A stretch of 64,000 nt of DNA from Methylophilaceae bacterium (GTDB lineage: Bacteria > Pseudomonadota > Gammaproteobacteria > Burkholderiales > Methylophilaceae). Shown piece by piece: positions 12,839-21,979 of this stretch. Both the position numbers and the translations under genes were made by a program. Each line of letters begins with the position of its first letter. Position 1 is the first letter of the stretch. The stretch lies in the NCBI GenBank assembly GCA_028823485.1, contig JAPKBG010000009.1:1-64000 (forward strand). The letters are read 5' to 3'. Below the pieces are notes generated by a model. That model worked only from the letters and a program-made list of their open reading frames with translations. It did not search any database and had not been told where the DNA came from.

Positions 12839-14739
12839 GTAGCTTCACTATTGTTTGGGCTCTCTACCTTCTTATACTTACGCTTCATATAAATCATCAA
12901 AATAGAGATGGTCGCAGGCGTAATGCCTGAAATTCTGCCAGCCTGACCAATCGTTTCAGGCTGGTGTTGCGCCAGCCTTTGACGAGCCTCAGTACTTAAC
13001 CCATGCACCTCATCATAATCAATCGCATCACCCAGCTTAATATGCTCGCTTTCTTTTTGCTTAGCAATTTCATCTTTTTGCCGGTCAATATAACCTTGAT
13101 ATTTTGCCGCGATTTCTACCTGCTCTTTTACCTCCGCTGATAACACTGCATCAGTTGGCATTAAATCAAGCAAGCCTTGATAACTTACCTCCGGGCGCCG
13201 TAACAATTCAAACAAGCTATATTCGTGACCCAGCACTTTACCCAAAACAGCTTGTTGTGTTTCACGTGAAACATTAGCGGGTTGTACAAAGGTTTTTTTC
13301 AAGCGCTGCTGCTCTTTAGTAACGGCCTCTTGCTTGCGGCTAAAGGCTTCCCAGCGCGCTTCATCAACCAAGCCAAGCTTGCGGCCCATTTCCGTCAAGC
13401 GCATATCTGCATTATCTTCACGAAGCTGGAGGCGATATTCTGCACGGCTCGTAAACATACGATAAGGCTCTGTCACACCAGTGGTAATCAAGTCACCAAC
13501 CAAAACACCTAAGTAAGCTTCATCACGAGCGGGGCACCAGCTTTCTTTATCTTGCACATATAGCGCAGCATTTGCACCGGCTAATAACCCTTGCGCGGCT
13601 GCCTCCTCATACCCAGTCGTCCCATTAATTTGCCCGGCAAAGAACAAACCTTGCACAGCCTTTGTCTCTAAAGAGCTTTTTAAGCCGCGGGGGTCATAAT
13701 AATCATACTCAATCGCATAACCCGGTCGCAGAATATGTGCGTTTTCCAAACCTTTTATCGTACGCACCAAGTCCAACTGCACATCAAATGGAAGGCTAGT
13801 TGAAATGCCGTTAGGATAAACCTCATGCGTATCCAAGCCTTCTGGCTCTAAAAATAGCTGATGTGAGTCTTTGTCGGCAAAGCGGTGAATCTTATCCTCT
13901 ATACTTGGACAATAGCGAGGCCCGACACCTTCAATCTTACCAGTGTACATCGGCGAGCGGTCTAAACCATTGCGAATAGCCTCATGCGTTGCTTCATTCG
14001 TGTGGGTAATCCAGCATGAAACCTGTGCAGGGTGCTGCGAGACATTTCCCATAAATGAAAATACTGGCAGCGGGCTATCGCCAGGCTGCTCAGTCATCAC
14101 ACTATAATCTATCGTGCGGCCATCAATCCTTGGTGGCGTGCCTGTTTTCAATCGAGCCGCTGGCAAACCAATTTCGCGCAACCTTGCTGCCAGCGAAATA
14201 GCAGGGGGGTCTCCAGCACGGCCAGCACTATAGTTTTGCATGCCCATGTGAATCAAACCACCCAAAAATGTGCCTGCCGTTAGAACCACAGACTTGGAAG
14301 CAAAGCGCAAGCCGATTTGCGTAACAACGCCAACAGCCTTATCTCTATCCAAAATAATGTCATCAACAGCCTGCTGAAAAAGCCATAAATTAGGCTGATT
14401 TTCCAGACGATGACGAATAGCAGCTTTGTATAACACACGATCTGCCTGCGCACGTGTAGCTCGCACTGCGGGGCCTTTGCTTGCGTTAAGAATCCGAAAC
14501 TGAATGCCACTTTCATCAGCCGCTTGCGCCATCGCACCGCCAAGTGCGTCAACCTCTTTAACCAAATGGCCTTTGCCAATACCCCCGATAGACGGGTTGC
14601 AAGACATCTGCCCAAGCGTTTCGATATTATGTGACAACAATAAGGTTTTTTGCCCCATCCGCGCAGCAGCTAACGCCGCCTCAGTGCCCGCGTGGCCGCC
14701 ACCAATAACAATTACATCAAATTTATCCGGAAATTGCAT
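12835..14739 (-). CDS. mnmG: tRNA U34 carboxymethylaminomethyl-modifying enzyme MnmG
   Basis: FAD-dependent partner of MnmE in cmnm5U34 modification of tRNA anticodons. The protein has 634 residues. The N-terminal dinucleotide-binding motif is [19 protein letters not shown], followed by the family signature [17 protein letters not shown]. The C-terminal helical domain includes [15 protein letters not shown] perfect parS site is embedded in the coding sequence at 13258-13273, where it encodes residues NVSRET. Its partner gene mnmE lies 1.5 kb away in the same orientation, separated by the decayed region. Confidence 0.97.
   Translation of the reverse strand: MQFPDKFDVIVIGGGHAGTEAALAAARMGQKTLLLSHNIETLGQMSCNPSIGGIGKGHLVKEVDALGGAMAQAADESGIQFRILNASKGPAVRATRAQADRVLYKAAIRHRLENQPNLWLFQQAVDDIILDRDKAVGVVTQIGLRFASKSVVLTAGTFLGGLIHMGMQNYSAGRAGDPPAISLAARLREIGLPAARLKTGTPPRIDGRTIDYSVMTEQPGDSPLPVFSFMGNVSQHPAQVSCWITHTNEATHEAIRNGLDRSPMYTGKIEGVGPRYCPSIEDKIHRFADKDSHQLFLEPEGLDTHEVYPNGISTSLPFDVQLDLVRTIKGLENAHILRPGYAIEYDYYDPRGLKSSLETKAVQGLFFAGQINGTTGYEEAAAQGLLAGANAALYVQDKESWCPARDEAYLGVLVGDLITTGVTEPYRMFTSRAEYRLQLREDNADMRLTEMGRKLGLVDEARWEAFSRKQEAVTKEQQRLKKTFVQPANVSRETQQAVLGKVLGHEYSLFELLRRPEVSYQGLLDLMPTDAVLSAEVKEQVEIAAKYQGYIDRQKDEIAKQKESEHIKLGDAIDYDEVHGLSTEARQRLAQHQPETIGQAGRISGITPATISILMIYMKRKYKKVESPNNSEAT
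13258..13273. other. parS site 1 (inside mnmG)
   Basis: Exact 16-bp palindrome TGTTTCACGTGAAACA, identical to the bacterial chromosomal parS consensus bound by ParB. It lies within mnmG, 1.9 kb from parB. Confidence 0.93.
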
Positions 14740-15577
14740 ACTTTAATCGCGATACTGCTTAAGAACGAAAGAGTTAAATTTTAACGTAAAACAATCCGCT
14801 CCGTTACTTTATATTGACTGTCTCGCGTGAAGCGACCAAGATATGCTGTAGAAATGCGTTGTTTTTGTTCTGTTGTAGCATTGTTTCACGTGAAACAATG
14901 CTACAAGAATATCAATAGATGTCATTGGCCTCTTTCCCAAAGCTCGCAGCGCCGTGATAACATTCTCTCCCAGTACTGAGGTTTTCAACAACACTTGAAG
15001 ATTATGACTGCAGACATTATTTATACAAAAAACCAACCGGGGCGAGCGGGCATTTATAAAAGGGCTACCTGATGCTGTTGGCCAAGTATTGACAGTAATG
15101 GTCACGAATTCCACCGAAGAAGAAATCTTCGCTCAGCTACAAAATGTTAACGCTGCAAGCGTTCAAAAACGCAAAGACCTGGTTGCTTGAAGGTTGTTTT
15201 ATTGAATTAATGGGTGTTGAATCATTAGCCAGCCCAAACACGACCGCACCCATTGCGGATGCAATACAAGCAAATGAAATCAGCATCGACGAATTTACCA
15301 GTTCCGTCACGCCCGTTAGGGAAGGTGAGGAAGGGCAAGCAAAGGCAAAAGCGGAAATCACAAACAGAAAAGCCTAGCAGAAAAAATTTTGTATTTACCC
15401 CAAATATATTAATTTGAAAAAGGGGTTTTATGGCCCTTAGCGGCTCCCTGTGTCATACGGCCCCTCCAGGTTGAGGGCTTAACGATGGTACAAGAAGGGT
15501 TGGCTTACATTGGCTTCTGGGCAAAACTCCCTTCAGAACAATCACAATATCAAATAAATAAATAAAATTGTCTTTAA
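14740..15577. other. Gene-poor decayed stretch upstream of mnmG
   Basis: Apart from parS at 14882 I see no gene I can support here. Short open frames exist on both strands, and none resembles a known family. On the plus strand a broken reading such as VLTVMVTNSTEEEIFAQ (from about 15087) looks protein-like but is interrupted by stops. The stretch has the look of old coding sequence in advanced decay. Confidence 0.6.
14882..14897. other. parS site 2 (upstream of mnmG)
   Basis: Second exact copy of TGTTTCACGTGAAACA, 143 bp upstream of the mnmG start and about 6.9 kb from the putative oriC. It is embedded in a longer imperfect palindrome: GTAGCATTG on the left and CAATGCTAC on the right also pair, making a dyad of about 30 bp. 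Confidence 0.94.
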
Positions 15578-15829
15578 AGATACGGCGCTACATTTAAAGT
15601 CGGTGCAGCTACCGCTATTTGGATGGCGAGGCCTTACTAGGTGACGCGAGCCTATTGACACAGGCCTCCTTACAAATCGCCAAAAAAGACTTTCGCCTAA
15701 ATGCTCAACATTTAAAAGGCAATTATTTAATTGGTACTAATGCTAACAATGAAATTAACGCCAACTTAAAGACCAAGGGCCGCTAACAACACTGAAGTTA
15801 ATCAATTAAATGTTGTTAAATTAGCATAA
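15578..15829 (+). pseudogene. Remnant of an unidentified gene, frameshifted
   Basis: Protein-like reading can be followed only by switching frames. It starts YGATFKVGAAT (from about 15581), shifts to YRYLDGEALLGDASLL and on through KDFRLNAQHLKGNYLIGT, then shifts again before NNTEVNQLNVVKLA and a TAA at 15827-15829. At least two indels are therefore needed. I do not recognise the family. The repetitive Asn/Thr-rich pattern would suit a surface or outer-membrane protein, but that is a guess. It lies just upstream of another pseudogene. Confidence 0.4.
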
Positions 15830-15915
15830 AAAAAATAATATTGACGACTCGTTAGGTACACACCTATAGTGCATTAAGCAGTGTTGCTATGATTTAATTA
15901 ATTGAGGAGAAGGTG

Positions 15916-16246
15916 ATGGCCGGTTAGTTTGAGGTAAAAACAGCAAAAAATGTTCAAACACACTTTAATTTTTTGGCAGGTAATGGCTAAATGATTTTTA
16001 CAAAGTGAAATGTACGAAAGTAAACCAATTGCAATGAACGGTATCGAATCAATCAAAAAATGTGGGCATGGATCAGCGCTATGATCAGCTAACCTCTAAG
16101 TCAGACAAGCCGCATTTGATTATTAGAGCAGGCAACCACCAAGTGATTGGTCAAAGTCAAGTCTACGAATTAGTAGCCGCTCGAGATAACCATATTGAAT
16201 CAGTTCGAAAAATTCACCAGAAGCAGAAATTAATGATTTGACTTAA
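15916..16246 (+). pseudogene. DUF1508 (YegP-like) protein, degraded
   Basis: Recognisable DUF1508 protein, normally about 110 residues of two tandem beta-rich repeats. A Shine-Dalgarno-like GAGGAGAAGG precedes the ATG. The reading MAG-stop-FEVKTAKN has TAG at codon 4. A TAA follows after FNFLAGNG, then a frameshift to EMYESKPIAMNGIESIKK, further shifts, and finally the second repeat SDKPHLIIRAGNHQVIGQSQVYE and the family-typical end SPEAEINDLT. At least two nonsense changes and two indels make function impossible. The biological role of the family is unclear. Confidence 0.85.
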
Positions 16247-16269
16247 CCAATTGATTTATTTATTTATTA

Positions 16270-16298
16270 AAAAAAGCGCAGTTTGCGCCTTTTTTATT
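16270..16298 (-). terminator. Rho-independent terminator of the rpmH-mnmE operon
   Basis: A hairpin GCGCA (16276-16280) / TGCGC (16284-16288) with a short loop is followed on the minus strand by eight T, just past the mnmE stop. The plus-strand side also has a T-run, so it could stop transcription from the DUF1508 relic. Confidence 0.8.
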
Positions 16299-16305
16299 TC
16301 ATTTA

Positions 16306-17655
16306 TTATTTACCAATACAAAACCTGGAAAAAATCTCACCCAATAAATCATCGGGGGTAAACTCACCGGTAATCGTACTTAATGCCTCTTGTGCTACCC
16401 GCAACTCTTCCGCCACCAATTCAGCTGAATTAATTTGCTCACTTGCATAACGCAAATGTTGGCGCACTTGCTCCAGCGCATTAAGGTGTCTTGCTCTCGC
16501 CATAAAAACACCTTCAGAATTTTGCTGATAGCCAACAAGAGATAGTAAATGATTTTTTAATAGTGTTAAACCATCGCCCGTTTTAGCCGAAAGAAAAATG
16601 TGGGTCTCATCATCTTTTTCGAACACCTGTGGCTTTTCAGCAGACACATCAATTTTATTATGCACCAAAATTTTAGCAATTCCTTGCGGCAAGCGGTCTA
16701 AAATCAATTTTTCCTGCTCACCAATACCAGTGGTTACATCAAGCAACAATAATGCGATGTGGGCCGCTTCTGTGGCTTGGTATGTGCGGGCAATGCCTAT
16801 TTTTTCTACTTCATCCTCGGTCTCGCGCAGACCAGCAGTATCAATCACATGCAATGGCACACCATTAATTTGAATTGCACTTTTAATAGCATCGCGTGTT
16901 GTTCCAGCTATCGATGTCACAATTGCGACTTCTTCACCAGAAAGCGCATTCAATAGACTCGACTTGCCAACATTGGGCTGCCCGATTAACACAACATTAA
17001 TACCATCTCTTAATAAAACACCTTGTTGCGCTTTATTGAAGATTGTTTCTAAGGCTGCTTGATTAAGTGTAATTTTTTCTGCGACACGCCCCTCCGTAAT
17101 GAAATCAATTTCCTCTTCTGGGAAGTCTAAACACGCTTCAACGTATAGACGTAAATTAACCAGCTCACTCAATAATGTATTAACGGCCTTAGAGAACTCA
17201 CCAGACAAAGAACGTACCGCACTTTTGGCAGCCTCTACCGTCGCTGCATTAATCACATCAGCAACGGCTTCAGCTTGTGCCAAGTCTAATTTATCATTGA
17301 GGTATGCACGGCGTGTAAATTCACCTGGTGTTGCTTGACGTGCTCCCAACTCAATACAACGCGCTAATAGAATCTGCATTAATGCTGTACCGCCATGGCC
17401 TTGTAGCTCTAAGACAGCTTCACCAGTATATGAGTGTGGCGCGTTGTAATAGATCGCAATACCTCGATCAATTAACTCACCATCCGCTTGTTTGAAGTCT
17501 AAGTAGGCCGCGTATCGGGGAGCAGGACAATGTCCTAGAATATTGGTCGCAACCTGCTCACTTAGTGGGCCTGAAATTCGGACAACACCAATGCCACCTG
17601 CACCACTTGCTGTAGCGATAGCGGCAATCGTGTCTTGTGGGCTAGCGGTTTGCAC
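16306..17655 (-). CDS. mnmE: tRNA modification GTPase MnmE
   Basis: GTPase that works with MnmG to make cmnm5U34 in tRNAs. The 449 residues comprise an N-terminal folate-binding domain starting [22 protein letters not shown], a G domain with P-loop GQPNVGKSS near residue 227 and DTAG, and a helical C-terminus ending in the essential CIGK (Cys446). The start overlaps the 3' end of yidC by 14 bp. It is the last gene of the rpmH operon. Confidence 0.97.
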   Translation of the reverse strand: MQTASPQDTIAAIATASGAGGIGVVRISGPLSEQVATNILGHCPAPRYAAYLDFKQADGELIDRGIAIYYNAPHSYTGEAVLELQGHGGTALMQILLARCIELGARQATPGEFTRRAYLNDKLDLAQAEAVADVINAATVEAAKSAVRSLSGEFSKAVNTLLSELVNLRLYVEACLDFPEEEIDFITEGRVAEKITLNQAALETIFNKAQQGVLLRDGINVVLIGQPNVGKSSLLNALSGEEVAIVTSIAGTTRDAIKSAIQINGVPLHVIDTAGLRETEDEVEKIGIARTYQATEAAHIALLLLDVTTGIGEQEKLILDRLPQGIAKILVHNKIDVSAEKPQVFEKDDETHIFLSAKTGDGLTLLKNHLLSLVGYQQNSEGVFMARARHLNALEQVRQHLRYASEQINSAELVAEELRVAQEALSTITGEFTPDDLLGEIFSRFCIGK

Positions 17656-19291
17656 TGCCTTTTTTAGCTAGCGCAGCTGCATGAATGGTTTTGTTGATAT
17701 ACCACTGCTGAGCAATCGATAGAACATTATTCACCAACCAATATAAAACCAAACCAGCTGGGAAGAAAAAGAAGAAAATACTAAACACCACTGGCATAAT
17801 TTTCATCATTTTGGCTTGAATTGGGTCTGCCGGCGCTGGATTTAAATAGGTCTGAATGATCATTGATGCACCCATAAGAACCGGCAAAATATAGTAAGGA
17901 TCTTTGGCTGATAAGTCAGTAATCCAGCCGAAAAACGGTGCATGGCGCAACTCAACAGAACCTAACAACACCCAATAAAGCGCAATAAAAACAGGTATTT
18001 GTACCAAAATTGGCAAACAACCACTAAGTGGATTGATTTTCTCTTTGCGGTACATTTCCATCATTGCTGTTTGCAATGCTTGCTTATCATCCTTGAACCT
18101 TTCTTTCATCGCTTGCATCTTCGGCGCCATCTCGCGCATTTGCGCCATACTGCGATAGCTTTTTGCGGACAGCTTAAAGAAAAGTGCTTTTAAGAAAATG
18201 GTTAAAAGAATAATGGCCACACCCCAATTACCAATCACACTATGGATTTTTGATAGCAACCAAAATAACGGTTTAGCAATAATGGTTAACCAACCATAGT
18301 CAACTGCAAACTCTAAGCCTGGCGCTGCCGCTTTAAGGTCGGCCGCTGTTTGTGGACCAGAAAACAAGGTTGCTTTCACATCAACAGCACTACCAACGGC
18401 AATAGTAGCAATGGGGTTAACCACACCAACTGCATACATATTATCAGCTAATTGTTTCGTATAGAACTCATTAGCCACTGCTGCTTTAGGAATCCAAGTG
18501 CTAGCAAAATAATGCTGAATAACTCCAATCCAGCCGTCTTTACTTTTAAGTGACAAATTAGATGAGGCCATATCATCAAAGCTAATTTTTTTAAATTTAT
18601 CTGCATCTGTGAAATAAGCACCGCCTGTAAAGGTTGGCATAAATGCAGAGCCTTGGTTAGACTCACTGTCGTGCGTGATTTGGTAGTAAACAGACGGTGT
18701 AATGTCTGCACCGCTAGCATTAGTAACTCGGTAGTCCACATCAATTTGATAACTACCGCGGTGGAAGGTATAGACCTTATCAACAGTAATGCCGTTATTT
18801 TCCCAAGAAAGCCTCACGGCTAAAATGTCAACTCCGCTTTCCATCGTATAGCTGCTCGCTGTCGCCGTGAACAATGATTTATGATTGGGTAAGTCGGCAC
18901 CAATTAAACCTGTTTGTGCAACATATAACATTGGGTTAGAAGTAGCATCATCCATCAAAACAAAGTTGCCTGAGCTTTTATCGTCGGCAAGGTGCTTATT
19001 CAATACCAGGTGGCGTAAATCACCTCCAATAGTGCTAATTTCAGCCTTATATAAATCAGTACTCACACTGACCCGCTTACCTGTCGCTAATTTGAATTGA
19101 CCGTTATCCACCTGTGTAATACTCGCGGCATCAGCGGCTGCTGGAAAGCTCGCATCCACTGTAGTAGCCCCACCAATAGAGGCGTCGGCTGCCACCTCAT
19201 TTTGATGTGAGTTCTTAACCTGCCACGAATCCCATAACATCATGACTGAAAATGAAAAAATAACAAATAAAACTAAACGCTTAATGTCCAT
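17642..19291 (-). CDS. yidC: Membrane protein insertase YidC
   Basis: Inserts and folds inner-membrane proteins alone or with SecYEG. The 549 residues begin with an N-terminal transmembrane helix ([19 protein letters not shown]) and a large periplasmic beta-sandwich domain with the [19 protein letters not shown] region. The conserved five-helix insertase core starts about residue 335 and contains the cytoplasmic loop [17 protein letters not shown]. The C-terminus is basic. It lies between yidD and mnmE. Confidence 0.97.
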   Translation of the reverse strand: MDIKRLVLFVIFSFSVMMLWDSWQVKNSHQNEVAADASIGGATTVDASFPAAADAASITQVDNGQFKLATGKRVSVSTDLYKAEISTIGGDLRHLVLNKHLADDKSSGNFVLMDDATSNPMLYVAQTGLIGADLPNHKSLFTATASSYTMESGVDILAVRLSWENNGITVDKVYTFHRGSYQIDVDYRVTNASGADITPSVYYQITHDSESNQGSAFMPTFTGGAYFTDADKFKKISFDDMASSNLSLKSKDGWIGVIQHYFASTWIPKAAVANEFYTKQLADNMYAVGVVNPIATIAVGSAVDVKATLFSGPQTAADLKAAAPGLEFAVDYGWLTIIAKPLFWLLSKIHSVIGNWGVAIILLTIFLKALFFKLSAKSYRSMAQMREMAPKMQAMKERFKDDKQALQTAMMEMYRKEKINPLSGCLPILVQIPVFIALYWVLLGSVELRHAPFFGWITDLSAKDPYYILPVLMGASMIIQTYLNPAPADPIQAKMMKIMPVVFSIFFFFFPAGLVLYWLVNNVLSIAQQWYINKTIHAAALAKKGSANR

Positions 19292-19334
19292 ACAACTCTT
19301 TATAAATTAAAAGTGTTTCTTGTTAAAAGAAAAA

Positions 19335-19544
19335 TTAAGGCACAGGATCATGACCACCATCACACCAAGGGTGACACCGTCCTAATCGTAACACCATTAA
19401 ATAACTACCTTTGATTGCACCATACTTTTTTATTACCTCAATTGCATAATGAGAACAAGTTGGCTCAAAGCGACACCCCATCCCAAAAAAAGGACTTAAG
19501 CACCATTGGTATAACTTAATTAACCCGATGAGTAGTTTGGCCAT
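19335..19544 (-). CDS. yidD: Membrane protein insertion efficiency factor YidD
   Basis: Small protein thought to help YidC-dependent insertion. The 69 residues include the family core YQWCLSPFFGMGCRFEPTCSHYA with three conserved Cys and the ending GRCHPWCDGGHDPVP. It sits between rnpA (8-bp gap) and yidC, the conserved position. Confidence 0.96.
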   Translation of the reverse strand: MAKLLIGLIKLYQWCLSPFFGMGCRFEPTCSHYAIEVIKKYGAIKGSYLMVLRLGRCHPWCDGGHDPVP

Positions 19545-19552
19545 TAACGCTC

Positions 19553-19906
19553 CTACGCTACTTTACGCTGAATTTTAGCAAACAACATAACAAGCTCTTC
19601 TTTAATTAACAAGAACTGAGTGTTATTAAATGGTTTTTTAACTTGAATTACCACGTCTACACCATTTAATGGACGTAGCTCTTGGCGACACAGCTCGCGC
19701 AACACACGCCGCATATAATTTCTATCCACAGCTCGCTTGGCAACTTTTTTCGCCACAACAAAACCAACTCTTGCCGCCACATCCGCGTTTGGCATGTAAT
19801 GGACAACCAGTTTTTCTGTAGAAAAACGTTTTCTAAAACTAAAAACGGATGAAAATTCATCCGTTTTTCTGATCATAATTAACTTAGTTAATACTGATTT
19901 TTGCAT
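19553..19906 (-). CDS. rnpA: Ribonuclease P protein component
   Basis: Protein subunit of RNase P, which trims 5' leaders of tRNA precursors. The 117 residues carry the basic family signature AVDRNYMRRVLRELCRQ (RNR-like motif) and the upstream substrate-binding KTDEFSSVFSFRKR. I keep the start at 19906 because its N-terminal spacing to the SSVF motif matches other RnpA proteins; an internal ATG at 19876 would shorten it. It follows rpmH by 65 bp. Confidence 0.95.
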   Translation of the reverse strand: MQKSVLTKLIMIRKTDEFSSVFSFRKRFSTEKLVVHYMPNADVAARVGFVVAKKVAKRAVDRNYMRRVLRELCRQELRPLNGVDVVIQVKKPFNNTQFLLIKEELVMLFAKIQRKVA

Positions 19907-19971
19907 CGATAATTATGATTTAATGCTTAAAAAATTTAACACGTATTATCGCGTTAATTTTATAGGCTATA

Positions 19972-20106
19972 TTACAGACCGATGCGCTTGCGACCTTTTG
20001 CACGACGTGCTGCAAGAATCTTACGGCCGCCTTTTGTTCTTGAGCGCACTAAAAATCCGTGCGTGCGTGCTCGGCGTGTTTTAGACGGTTGATAGGTACG
20101 TTTCAT
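19972..20106 (-). CDS. rpmH: 50S ribosomal protein L34
   Basis: A 44-residue, strongly basic ribosomal protein with the unmistakable start [18 protein letters not shown], the middle [19 protein letters not shown] and the end IGL. First gene of the rpmH-rnpA-yidD-yidC-mnmE operon, divergent from dnaA as in most bacteria. A good Shine-Dalgarno (TGGAGAAG) precedes the ATG. Confidence 0.98.
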   Translation of the reverse strand: MKRTYQPSKTRRARTHGFLVRSRTKGGRKILAARRAKGRKRIGL

Positions 20107-20142
20107 TTACTTCTCCAAAATACGAATACTACAAAACCGAAT

Positions 20143-20172
20143 ATTAAACCTTATAACTGATATGTTTGTCAA
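20143..20172 (-). promoter_or_regulatory. sigma70-type promoter of rpmH
   Basis: On the minus strand, perfect -35 TTGACA (20172-20167) and -10 TTTAAT (20148-20143, five of six) are separated by 18 bp. This lies 37 bp upstream of the rpmH ATG. It would drive the whole operon down to mnmE. Confidence 0.7.
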
Positions 20173-20204
20173 CACTATTTTTATACTAACTAATTGTCGT
20201 TGCC

Positions 20205-20213
20205 TGTGGATAA
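20205..20213 (-). promoter_or_regulatory. DnaA box in the rpmH-dnaA gap
   Basis: TGTGGATAA, the exact complement of the TTATCCACA consensus, lies 125 bp upstream of dnaA. It probably serves dnaA autoregulation or contributes to a bipartite origin. Confidence 0.8.
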
Positions 20214-20338
20214 GCCTAGTTAAACAGGTTAAAATTAATATTCGCATTAAGGCGCGCTGTTGAAAAATATGCCATTCTCTTCATCGGCTATGTTTGTTAC
20301 TTTTTCTTAACTTTTAAACTGGGGTAATTGGTATAGCG

Positions 20339-21724
20339 ATGGAAAATTTTTGGCCCACCTGCCTTAGCCGTTTTGAGCTAGAACTCTCTACGCAACAATT
20401 TAACACTTGGATAAAGCCACTTACCACTGAAATTGTGGATAATAATATTCGTGTAGTGGCGCCGAATAAGTTCGTACAACAATGGGTTAAAGACCGCTTT
20501 TTAAATAGGTTAGAAACCATTGCTGAAGAGCTGTTTTCAACTAATGTATTAATTGAAATCACGACCAGTAAAAAAACGAACACACCTGATAGCGGCAAAA
20601 AGCCTGTCAGAAAAGTGTCAACTGAGAACAAACTAACTGAAACGAGCGCTGGTAATAAAGAACAAAAAAAGCAAGTTAGTAAACGAGCCAGTAAAAATGA
20701 AGTCCCGTCCGGGCTCAACACCTCCTTTAACTTCGATAACTATGTCACCGGTCGCGCCAATCAGTTAGCTCGCGCTGCTGCTATTCAGGTAGCAGATAAT
20801 GCAGGTCAGGCTTATAACCCCCTCTTTATATATGGCGGTGTTGGTTTGGGTAAAACACATTTATTACAGGCCATAGGCAACCAACTTAAGCAACAAAATC
20901 CTGATGCCAACATTCGCTACCTACATGCGGAACGTTATGTTTCCGATGTGGTTAAAGCCTATGAAAATAAAGCATTTGATGCCTTTAAAAAGCAGTATCA
21001 TTCTTTAGATTTGTTGCTTATTGATGATATTCAATTCTTTGGTAAAAAAACCCGAACGCAAGAAGAGTTCTTCTATGCTTTCAATGCTTTAATTGAAGAA
21101 AAAAAACAAATTGTTATCACTTGTGATACATATCCAAAAGAAATTACCGATGTTGATGAGCGGTTACGCACTCGATTTAGCTGGGGTTTAACGGTTGCTG
21201 TTGAGCCCCCAGAGTTAGAAATGCGTGTCGCGATTTTGCTTAAAAAAGCAGAAGCTTCTAAAATTAACCTGCATGAAGATGTCGCTTTTTTTGTAGCTAA
21301 ACAAATACGGTCAAGTGTACGAGAGTTGGAGGGTGCGCTTAACCGTATTGTGGCCATGGCTAAGTTTACTGGTCATGCTATTGATATCCGTTTAGCAAAA
21401 GATGCGCTACGTGATTTAATTGCCGTGCGTGGCCGCCAAATTACTATCGAAAACATACAAAAAACAGTAGCTGATTACTATAAAATTAAAGTTACTGAAA
21501 TGCACAGTAAGAAAAGGTCGCGTCATTTTTCACGGCCAAGACAAATTGCCATGTCATTAGCTCGTGAGCTGACGAACCATAGCTTTCCTGAGATAGGTGA
21601 GGCGTTTGGCAACCGACACCACACAACTGTGATGCATGCGTGTGACGAAATTGAACAATTAAGGTTAAGAGATCAAAATATTGCGAGAGATATTGGGTTT
21701 TTAACTCAAGTAGTACGAGACTAA
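20339..21724 (+). CDS. dnaA: Chromosomal replication initiator DnaA
   Basis: AAA+ initiator that binds DnaA boxes and melts oriC. The 461 residues have domain I at the N-terminus (MENFWPTCLSRFELELSTQQ), then a variable Lys-rich linker at about residues 80-120. The AAA+ domain starts at NFDNYVTG, with Walker A GGVGLGKTH and Walker B LLLIDDIQFF. The C-terminal HTH carries the DnaA signature around SFPEIGEAFGNRHHTTVMHA. First gene of dnaA-dnaN-gyrB; the start codon has only a weak Shine-Dalgarno. Confidence 0.98.
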   Translation: MENFWPTCLSRFELELSTQQFNTWIKPLTTEIVDNNIRVVAPNKFVQQWVKDRFLNRLETIAEELFSTNVLIEITTSKKTNTPDSGKKPVRKVSTENKLTETSAGNKEQKKQVSKRASKNEVPSGLNTSFNFDNYVTGRANQLARAAAIQVADNAGQAYNPLFIYGGVGLGKTHLLQAIGNQLKQQNPDANIRYLHAERYVSDVVKAYENKAFDAFKKQYHSLDLLLIDDIQFFGKKTRTQEEFFYAFNALIEEKKQIVITCDTYPKEITDVDERLRTRFSWGLTVAVEPPELEMRVAILLKKAEASKINLHEDVAFFVAKQIRSSVRELEGALNRIVAMAKFTGHAIDIRLAKDALRDLIAVRGRQITIENIQKTVADYYKIKVTEMHSKKRSRHFSRPRQIAMSLARELTNHSFPEIGEAFGNRHHTTVMHACDEIEQLRLRDQNIARDIGFLTQVVRD

Positions 21725-21979
21725 ATAAAACATGGTTGTGAATAAACTGGTGAGAATGTTGTGGATAAGAAAAGAGTTAAACCGTGTTTTCCATAAAAGC
21801 AAAATTAATACACATTTAATCAACAATAAAAAGTAAGGTTATAAACAAAGTTAAATTAACTATAAAGCACTGATTTAATTTAAAGATTGAAGTAATGCAC
21901 AGAAAAAAGCGACATTACTATTATTATTAGTTTTATATATATATTAAATAATTAATTAAGCACAACGATAGGTAGAGCG
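21725..21979. other. Putative oriC (dnaA-dnaN intergenic region)
   Basis: The 255-bp gap holds a perfect DnaA box TGTGGATAA at 21760-21768 and a one-mismatch box TGTGAATAA at 21737-21745. A very AT-rich tract (about 21895-21960) with ATATATAT and TTAATTAA runs could unwind. Position beside dnaA plus nearby parS sites support an origin. The number of clear boxes is small, so the origin may also use the rpmH-dnaA gap. Confidence 0.7.

Noticed and set aside
14809-15114. Open frame of 101 codons on the minus strand overlapping parS
   Set aside because: It resembles no family, has no Shine-Dalgarno and runs through the parS dyad; most likely chance in decayed DNA.
15144-15377. Open frame of 77 codons on the plus strand (and an antisense frame of 74)
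   Set aside because: Both strands are open over the same stretch with no recognisable protein; no ribosome-binding site.
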